This document shows positions 6,429-11,015 of a stretch of DNA of 11,015 nt, piece after piece. The stretch comes from Phascolarctobacterium sp. (GTDB taxonomy: Bacteria > Bacillota > Negativicutes > Acidaminococcales > Acidaminococcaceae). Position 1 is the first letter of the stretch. Each line of letters starts with the position of its first letter. Both the position numbers and the translations under genes were made by a program. The notes beneath the pieces were generated by a model. The model searched no databases. It saw only the letters and a program-made list of their open reading frames with translations, and had not been told where the DNA came from. The stretch lies in assembly GCA_003150755.1 (NCBI GenBank), contig QAMT01000006.1:1-11015 (forward strand). Direction: 5' to 3'.

Positions 6429-6995
6429 ATGAGTAAGTCAGCATTAATTATTGTGGATATGGTTCGTGATTTTACAGATCCGGAAGGACTTGTATATTAT
6501 CCACAGAACAGAGAAATTCTTCCACAAATTAAAAAAGTATTGGATAAATGTAGAGAAAAAGATGTTTTAGTTGTATTTATGCAGCATTGTAACAGAAAAG
6601 GAAAAGTGGATAGAAAAGCACAGGCTATGCGTCCAAACTGTATTGAAGGAACATTTGGAATTGAGATTGATCCTATGCTTCCGGTAGATGAAGAAAAAGA
6701 TTATGTCATTCAAAAAAGAAGATACAGTGGTTTCTTTGCAACAGATTTGGATCTTGTTCTCAGAGAGAATGGTGTTGAGAATGTAATCATTGTAGGGACA
6801 AAAACAAACTGTTGTATTCGAGCAACTGTAACGGATGCATTTTATCTGGATTATGAGCCATACGTAGTTAGAGAATGTGTAGCAACAAATTCTGATGTAG
6901 TTAATGAAGTTCATCTGACAGATATTGATAAATATCTCGGACATGTGGTTGATATGGAAACACTTTTTAAGATGCTTGACGATGGACAGTTATAG
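6429..6995 (+). CDS. Cysteine hydrolase of the isochorismatase fold (nicotinamidase-like amidase)
   Basis: At 188 residues this is a typical single-domain member. The catalytic triad of the fold is visible: Asp10 in ALIIVDMVRDF, Lys96 in YVIQKRRYSGF, and the nucleophile in GTKTNCCIRAT, most likely Cys129, the second of the pair, which aligns with the Cys of the common TNVCV motif. A cis-peptide-like GTKTN turn precedes it. Members hydrolyse amide or related C-N bonds in nicotinamide, ureidoacrylate, N-carbamoylsarcosine and similar small molecules. Residues 67-82 (MRPNCIEGTFGIEIDP) resemble the substrate-loop region of ureidoacrylate and carbamoyl amidases. In this operon it could open or deamidate the base released from a nucleoside, or remove a carbamoyl or amide group; that is inference. 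It starts 13 nt after permease 2, with AGAGGGATAAG upstream. It is cytoplasmic; no signal peptide is seen. Confidence 0.82.
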   Translation: MSKSALIIVDMVRDFTDPEGLVYYPQNREILPQIKKVLDKCREKDVLVVFMQHCNRKGKVDRKAQAMRPNCIEGTFGIEIDPMLPVDEEKDYVIQKRRYSGFFATDLDLVLRENGVENVIIVGTKTNCCIRATVTDAFYLDYEPYVVRECVATNSDVVNEVHLTDIDKYLGHVVDMETLFKMLDDGQL

Positions 6996-7004
6996 GAGGT
7001 AGGC

Positions 7005-7943
7005 ATGAAAACAGATGTATTGACAAGTGGTTATGTGAGTATGGATCACATTATTAAAATTGATACACCGGCACGAGTTGGATTTACTTCTCTTGTTACA
7101 AATAAATCCAATGCACAGATTTTCTATGGAGGATGTTCTGTTAACATTGCTTACGCACTTTGCCACCTTGGAATGTGTGCAAAGCCAGTGCTTCGTGTAG
7201 GTGGTGATTACGAAAGTAATGGTTTTAAGAAATTTCTGGAAGACGGAAATGTTCCGTTAGATGGAATTACAAAACTTCCAGAGGAAGCTACCAGTGTATG
7301 TTATTTAATTCAAGATAGCAATAACGACCACATTACAATTTTCTATCCAGGGGCTATGGATGGAAAATATGCACAGCCATTGGAAGATGAATTATTTGAA
7401 GATACCAGACTGGGTGTGATTACAGTAGCTGCAAGAAAAGATAATGAAGAATTTTTTGAGAAATGTAAAAAACATGATGTACCTGTTGTGTTTGGTATGA
7501 AAGATGATTTTGACGCATTTCCGGAAGAATTTTTGAAACGACTCCTTACAGAAAGTAAGATTATTTTCACAAATGAGGTAGAACGTGAGATTATCGAAAG
7601 AATTTACGGTTTTAAAGATATTACAGAGCTGTTTGATATCGGAGAAGTAGATATTATTGTAACAACACTTGGTAAAGATGGAAGCATTTGTTATATCCGC
7701 GAAGAGAATGGAATTCGTCAGGAAAAAATTGGAATTTGCAAAGTTGAGAATGTTGTAGATGCAACAGGTTCCGGAGATGCATATATGGCTGGATTTATAT
7801 ACGGATATTTAAATGGATATAAACCGGAAGAATGCTGCAGACTTGGAGGAACATTATCTTATTTCATTTTGCAGGCAGAGGGATGCTGCACAAATGCACC
7901 AACAGAGGAACAGCTTTTAGAAAAATTCAAATCATTTGAATAA
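7005..7943 (+). CDS. PfkB-family carbohydrate kinase, nucleoside-kinase type
   Basis: The 312-residue protein has the ribokinase/PfkB fold. The N-terminal glycine motif is YGGCSVNIAYALCHLG (41-56). The PfkB signature VDATGSGDAYMAGF (251-264) carries the anion hole GSG and the catalytic base Asp258. ATP-site landmarks TNEVERE (189-195) and TTLGKDGS (220-227) are present. The stretch TIFYPGAMDG (111-120) is like that of the archaeal-type nucleoside/adenosine kinases of this family, while the position in a nucleoside operon would also fit a sugar or pseudouridine kinase. It would phosphorylate the 5'-OH of a nucleoside or the released sugar. AGGAGGT (6994-7000) overlaps the stop of the hydrolase gene, so translation is probably coupled. 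Having a kinase and a phosphorylase side by side is discussed in the findings. Family call is firm; substrate is not. Confidence 0.88.
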   Translation: MKTDVLTSGYVSMDHIIKIDTPARVGFTSLVTNKSNAQIFYGGCSVNIAYALCHLGMCAKPVLRVGGDYESNGFKKFLEDGNVPLDGITKLPEEATSVCYLIQDSNNDHITIFYPGAMDGKYAQPLEDELFEDTRLGVITVAARKDNEEFFEKCKKHDVPVVFGMKDDFDAFPEEFLKRLLTESKIIFTNEVEREIIERIYGFKDITELFDIGEVDIIVTTLGKDGSICYIREENGIRQEKIGICKVENVVDATGSGDAYMAGFIYGYLNGYKPEECCRLGGTLSYFILQAEGCCTNAPTEEQLLEKFKSFE

Positions 7944-7960
7944 GAAAGGCAGGAGAAGAT

Positions 7961-8716
7961 ATGAGTACATTATATATGGGTGCGGATAAGGAAACAATTG
8001 GAAAGTACGTTCTGTTTTCCGGAGATCCATGGAGAGTTGAAGTTGTTAAAAAATATTTGGACAATCCTAAAAAAGTAGCGTTTATGCGTGAATTTAACAC
8101 ATATACAGGAACCTATAAAGGAGTTGAAATTACTGTAACATCCACAGGAATCGGTGCTCCATCAGCAGCAATTGCTATGGAGGAGATGTATGAAGCAGGG
8201 ATGGAAGTTGCAGTTCGTATGGGAACAGTAATGTCTATGCAGGATGATATGTTAGGACATTTCCTGGTACCAATTGCAGCAATCAGACGTGAAGGTACAA
8301 GTGGTGCTTATGTAGAAGCGGGTTATCCGGCAGTTGCAGATATTGATTTGGTAAATGCAATGAATGAGACTGTTACACAGATGGGTAAACGTTATTTAAA
8401 CGGTTTGAACTGTACAATGGATGGATTTTACAGTCACATGCATGATTCTCGTTTTTCTAAAGAATGGGGACGAGATATGTCCAAGACCTTTGAAGAGGTG
8501 AAAAAACTCGGTGTTACAGGAATTGATATGGAATCATCTTGTATGTTGACACTGGGAAGATTAATGGGTGTTAAAACCTGTATCTTAACAATGGTTACAG
8601 TTTTAGAAAATTTGAAAGAAACTCTGAAAGGACAGGATCGTACAGACGCAGAAGATCTGCTTTGCAGAACTGCTCTGGAAGGTATTTATAATTATCATAC
8701 AAAAAATAATAAATAA
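7961..8716 (+). CDS. Nucleoside phosphorylase family protein (PNP_UDP_1), uridine-phosphorylase-like with altered pocket
   Basis: The 251-residue protein aligns along its length with hexameric uridine phosphorylase. Phosphate-binding features are kept: GDPWR (21-25, Arg25), Arg43 in REF (from the neighbouring subunit), Arg86 and Thr89 in RMGT, and the ribose-binding DMES (189-192, Glu191). The region STGIGAPSAAIAMEE (61-75) and the PAVAD stretch (123-127) are also typical. Several specificity positions differ from E. coli Udp, by hand alignment. His8 corresponds to Tyr5. The TTGA after RIG is TVMS. The uracil ligands Gln166 and Arg168 (FYPGQER) correspond to Met160 and Asp162 (FYSHMHD). It should therefore still phosphorolyse an N- or C-linked ribosyl compound, but a base other than uracil and possibly a sugar altered at C5 are likely. 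It starts 17 nt after the kinase, behind AGGAG (7951-7955). A non-phosphorylase activity cannot be ruled out. Confidence 0.83.
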   Translation: MSTLYMGADKETIGKYVLFSGDPWRVEVVKKYLDNPKKVAFMREFNTYTGTYKGVEITVTSTGIGAPSAAIAMEEMYEAGMEVAVRMGTVMSMQDDMLGHFLVPIAAIRREGTSGAYVEAGYPAVADIDLVNAMNETVTQMGKRYLNGLNCTMDGFYSHMHDSRFSKEWGRDMSKTFEEVKKLGVTGIDMESSCMLTLGRLMGVKTCILTMVTVLENLKETLKGQDRTDAEDLLCRTALEGIYNYHTKNNK

Positions 8717-8739
8717 AAAATTTATGGGAGGTAAGTAAC

Positions 8740-9531
8740 ATGGAAAAAGAATTATTTACAAACGGATCACAGACAGTTATCGGAATGGTACATTGCCTGC
8801 CTTTACCAACAACAGCCGGATTTGATGGCAACTATCAGAAAATCCTTGATCAGGCAGTACAAGACGCAATCACATTGGAAAAAGCAGGTGTTGATGCTGT
8901 AATTGTAGAAAATATGGGAGATACACCATTTTCTGCAACTTTAAATAAAGCTCAGCTTGCAGCTCTGACTGCTGCTACATTTGCAGTAAAAAATGCAGTG
9001 AAAATTCCGGTTGGTGTAGACGCGGCTTTTAACGACTGTGAAGCAAATATTGCAATTGCGGCAATTACAGGAGCTTCTTTTATCAGAGTTCCAGTGTTTG
9101 TAGATACGGTTCTTTTTACAGACGGCGTGATTAATCCATGTGCAAAGAAATGTATGGAATATCGCAAGATGATGGGAAAAGAAGATATCAAGGTTATTGC
9201 TGATGTTCAGGTAAAACATGCTCACATGCTTCTTCCATATATTACAGTTGAACAGTCTGCAAAAGAGGCTGTGGACAATGGTGCAGATGGAATTATTGTA
9301 ACAGGAACACAGATTGGTGAGGAAACACCGCTTGATCTTATTAAGAGAGTGAAAAGTGTTGTGAAGGTTCCGGTATTTGCAGGAAGCGGAGTGAAAGCCG
9401 AAAATATAAAAGACCAGTTACAGATTGCAGATGGAGCGATTATCGGCTCAAGCTTAAAGGAAGGCGGAATTCTTACAAATCCAATTTCTTATGACTTAGT
9501 GAAAAAAGTATTAGATGCATTAAATGCGTAA
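8740..9531 (+). CDS. BtpA/SgcQ-family TIM-barrel protein
   Basis: The 263-residue protein has the BtpA/SgcQ signature IGMVHCLPLP (14-23) and VENMGDTPF (56-64) at its N-terminus, then DVQVKHAH (155-162), GADGIIVTGTQIG (181-193), a GSGV turn (215-218) and DGAIIGSSLKEGG (231-243). The last two resemble the phosphate-binding loops at the C-terminal end of many TIM barrels, so a phosphorylated substrate is plausible. The namesake BtpA was linked to photosystem I in cyanobacteria, but that role makes no sense here. SgcQ lies in a sugar operon of E. coli and has no firmly known reaction. In this operon an aldolase, isomerase or base-modifying role on a sugar phosphate is a reasonable inference, not shown. 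The ribosome binding site GGGAGGT (8726-8732) fits the ATG at 8740, 23 nt after the phosphorylase-like gene. Confidence 0.85.
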   Translation: MEKELFTNGSQTVIGMVHCLPLPTTAGFDGNYQKILDQAVQDAITLEKAGVDAVIVENMGDTPFSATLNKAQLAALTAATFAVKNAVKIPVGVDAAFNDCEANIAIAAITGASFIRVPVFVDTVLFTDGVINPCAKKCMEYRKMMGKEDIKVIADVQVKHAHMLLPYITVEQSAKEAVDNGADGIIVTGTQIGEETPLDLIKRVKSVVKVPVFAGSGVKAENIKDQLQIADGAIIGSSLKEGGILTNPISYDLVKKVLDALNA

Positions 9532-9570
9532 TAAAAAAATTTAAGAAAATCAGAAGGGAGATTAATTATT

Positions 9571-10719
9571 ATGATGAGACCAATGAAACTGGCAGGTTCT
9601 GAATTAATGTTTGGAGAAGGCTGTTTAGAATATATTAAAACAATTGATGCAAAAAAGGTTAGCATTGTAGTCGGTGGAAAAAGTATGGAAAGAAGCGGAA
9701 TGCTGGCAAAAGTAGAAGGATATTTCCATGAAGCCGGAGCTGAGACTATGGTGGTAAAAGATGTAGAACCAGATCCTTCTTTTGAAACAGTTATGCGTGG
9801 CGCAAATGAAATGTTAGCGTTTGAACCGGACTTAATTGTAGGCCTTGGTGGTGGTTCTGCAATGGATGCTGCAAAAGCAATGTGGATTTTTTACGAACAT
9901 CCAGAATTAAAAACAATGGAATCCGTACTTCCTCCAAATCCATTCCCAACACTCCGTAAAAAAGCAAGAATGTGCTGTATTCCATCTACAAGTGGAACAG
10001 CAAGCGAAGTATCCAGATCTATCGTTATTTCTGATAATGCAACAGGTTTAAAACACGGACTTGGAAATATGGAAATGATGCCGGATATTGCAATTTGTGA
10101 TCCGGAAGTTACAGCTTCTATGCCAGCTAAGATTACAGCTGAAACAGGTATGGATGCTTTGACACATGCGTTAGAAGCACTGGCATCCACAAGAGCAAAT
10201 TATGTATCAGATATTCTTGCAACACAGTCAGCTATTGATATTATGGAAACACTTCCGATTGCATACGAAAACGGAGCAGATATGCATGCAAGAGAAATTA
10301 TGCTTCAGGCTTCTATGGTAGCCGGTATGGCATTTACAAATGTATCTCTTGGTATTGTTCATTCTATGGCTCATACTCTTGGAGGAATGTTTCATGTAGC
10401 ACACGGATTAGCAGATGCAATTCTTCTTCCATATATAATTCGTTATAATTCAACAGATGCAAAAGCGAAAGAAGTTTATGATACGTTTGCTAAGAAGGTC
10501 GGAGCTGAAAACTTATATGAAGCAGTAGAAAAATTGAATAAGAGACTGAATATTCCATCCTGCTTGCAGGAAGTTATTCCAGACGAGGCGGCATTCGTAG
10601 AAAAATTAGATGAAATGGCTGCATTGGCTAAAGCAGATGGATGTACAAAGACAAATCCAATCATTCCTGAATTAGAGGAATTTAAAGAATTATTTATGAA
10701 AGCATACAGAGGAGAATAA
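9571..10719 (+). CDS. Iron-containing alcohol dehydrogenase
   Basis: The 382-residue protein has the usual length and layout of group III (iron-dependent) alcohol dehydrogenases. The N-terminal half is the dinucleotide domain with GLGGGSAMDAAKA (91-103) for NAD(P) and the conserved CIPSTSGTASEVS (136-148). The C-terminal half carries the metal ligands: Asp195 and His199 in GMDALTHALEA, His264 in GIVHSMAH, and His278 in FHVAHG. All four are present, so the enzyme should be active with Fe2+ or a similar metal. Members interconvert small aldehydes and alcohols such as acetaldehyde, lactaldehyde, butyraldehyde or 1,3-propanediol. Placed between two TIM barrels, it may reduce an aldehyde released from a sugar phosphate and so recycle NADH in an anaerobe; this is inferred. 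AAGGGAG (9554-9560) lies 10 nt before the ATG at 9571; a second ATG follows at once at 9574. Confidence 0.9.
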   Translation: MMRPMKLAGSELMFGEGCLEYIKTIDAKKVSIVVGGKSMERSGMLAKVEGYFHEAGAETMVVKDVEPDPSFETVMRGANEMLAFEPDLIVGLGGGSAMDAAKAMWIFYEHPELKTMESVLPPNPFPTLRKKARMCCIPSTSGTASEVSRSIVISDNATGLKHGLGNMEMMPDIAICDPEVTASMPAKITAETGMDALTHALEALASTRANYVSDILATQSAIDIMETLPIAYENGADMHAREIMLQASMVAGMAFTNVSLGIVHSMAHTLGGMFHVAHGLADAILLPYIIRYNSTDAKAKEVYDTFAKKVGAENLYEAVEKLNKRLNIPSCLQEVIPDEAAFVEKLDEMAALAKADGCTKTNPIIPELEEFKELFMKAYRGE

Positions 10720-10722
10720 AAA

Positions 10723-11015
10723 ATGGAAATTATTTGTTATTTATCAAATGGATACCCAACAATTGAAGCAAGTTATAAAATTGCACATGAATATGCAGAT
10801 GCAGGATGTAAGATGATGGAAGTGGATTTTCCTTCTAGAAATCCATATCTTGAGAGTGACTTTTTAAAAGCTAGAATGGGAAAGGCTTTAGAAGCATGTG
10901 ATGATTATGATAAATATATGGAGTCTATCATTCGATTGAAAAAAGAGTTTCCGGAAATAAAAATGCTTGTATTAGCTTATGAAAATACAGTATTAGAAAT
11001 CGGAACAGAGAAATT
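10723..11015 (+). CDS. TrpA-like TIM barrel (tryptophan synthase alpha homologue), N-terminal 97 residues, cut by window edge
   Basis: The frame starts at an ATG three bases after the dehydrogenase stop, behind AGAGGAG (10708-10714), and stays open to the window end. The N-terminus follows the TrpA pattern: YLSNGYPTIE (6-15) for the usual YLTAGDPSLE, then ADAGCKMMEVDFPSRNP (25-41) for ADAGADLIELGIPFSDP. The catalytic Glu49 of TrpA is kept as Glu33. The position of Asp60 is taken by Glu44 (NPYLE for DPLAD). YENTVLEIGTEK at the end matches the YYNPIFQYGIEKF region. No trpB or other trp gene is seen, and the operon is not about tryptophan. TrpA releases indole and glyceraldehyde 3-phosphate in a retro-aldol reaction, so this homologue could cleave another sugar-phosphate adduct; that is inference from chemistry. 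The C-terminal part is not visible. Confidence 0.78.
   Translation, partial: MEIICYLSNGYPTIEASYKIAHEYADAGCKMMEVDFPSRNPYLESDFLKARMGKALEACDDYDKYMESIIRLKKEFPEIKMLVLAYENTVLEIGTEK

Noticed and set aside
9891..10190. Minus-strand open frame of 99 codons inside the alcohol dehydrogenase gene
   Set aside because: It lies wholly within a well-conserved gene whose metal and NAD motifs are intact. It is a shadow frame with no start signal.
1..11015. CRISPR array, tRNA, rRNA or phage attachment site
   Set aside because: No regularly spaced repeats, no cloverleaf-like sequence, and no long direct repeats suitable as attachment sites were seen on either strand.

Overview
The window reads as chromosomal DNA from a low-GC Firmicute, most likely an anaerobic clostridium of the Lachnospiraceae type. 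This is inferred from the A+T-rich codon use, the strong AGGAGG-type ribosome binding sites, the tightly packed one-strand operon, and protein styles (BMP lipoprotein, GntR/UTRA regulator, iron-dependent alcohol dehydrogenase) common in gut clostridia. No rRNA or tRNA marker is present, so the taxonomy is inference.

Region 1 (1-690) is a worn border. It holds the 3' end of a transposase that resembles the ISL3 family, a candidate right end of that insertion sequence, a frameshifted remnant of a small ABC-2-type permease, and a long perfect hairpin that closes the region. A 16-bp palindrome resembling a GntR operator sits in the apex of that hairpin.

Region 2 (690-866) is the control region of the operon. 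It has an extended -10 promoter followed by two tandem 21-bp repeats built from ACCAGT/ACTGGT half-sites. They lie between the promoter and the gntR gene, so autoregulation by the GntR/UTRA protein is likely.

Region 3 (867-11015, continuing past the right edge) is one long co-directional operon. In order it encodes: a GntR/UTRA regulator; a BMP-family (PnrA-like) nucleoside-binding lipoprotein; a double-domain ABC ATPase; two BPD_transp_2 permeases; an isochorismatase-fold cysteine hydrolase; a PfkB kinase of nucleoside-kinase type; a protein of the nucleoside phosphorylase (PNP_UDP_1) family; a BtpA/SgcQ-family TIM barrel; an iron-containing alcohol dehydrogenase; and the N-terminal part of a TrpA-like TIM barrel. 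Most genes are 1-50 bases apart, each with its own ribosome binding site. The exception is a structured 94-base gap between the binding protein and the ATPase gene. It carries a terminator-like hairpin and a second hairpin that covers the ATPase ribosome binding site.

Taken together, the operon looks like an uptake and breakdown route for a nucleoside or nucleoside-like compound. The transporter brings it in, the phosphorylase-like and hydrolase enzymes would release or open the base, the kinase would activate the sugar or nucleoside, one or both TIM barrels could cleave the sugar phosphate, and the alcohol dehydrogenase could reduce the resulting aldehyde. The phosphorylase lacks several residues used by E. 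coli uridine phosphorylase to hold uracil and the ribose 5'-OH, so the substrate is probably not plain uridine. The pathway as a whole is inference; the family assignments of individual genes are much firmer.
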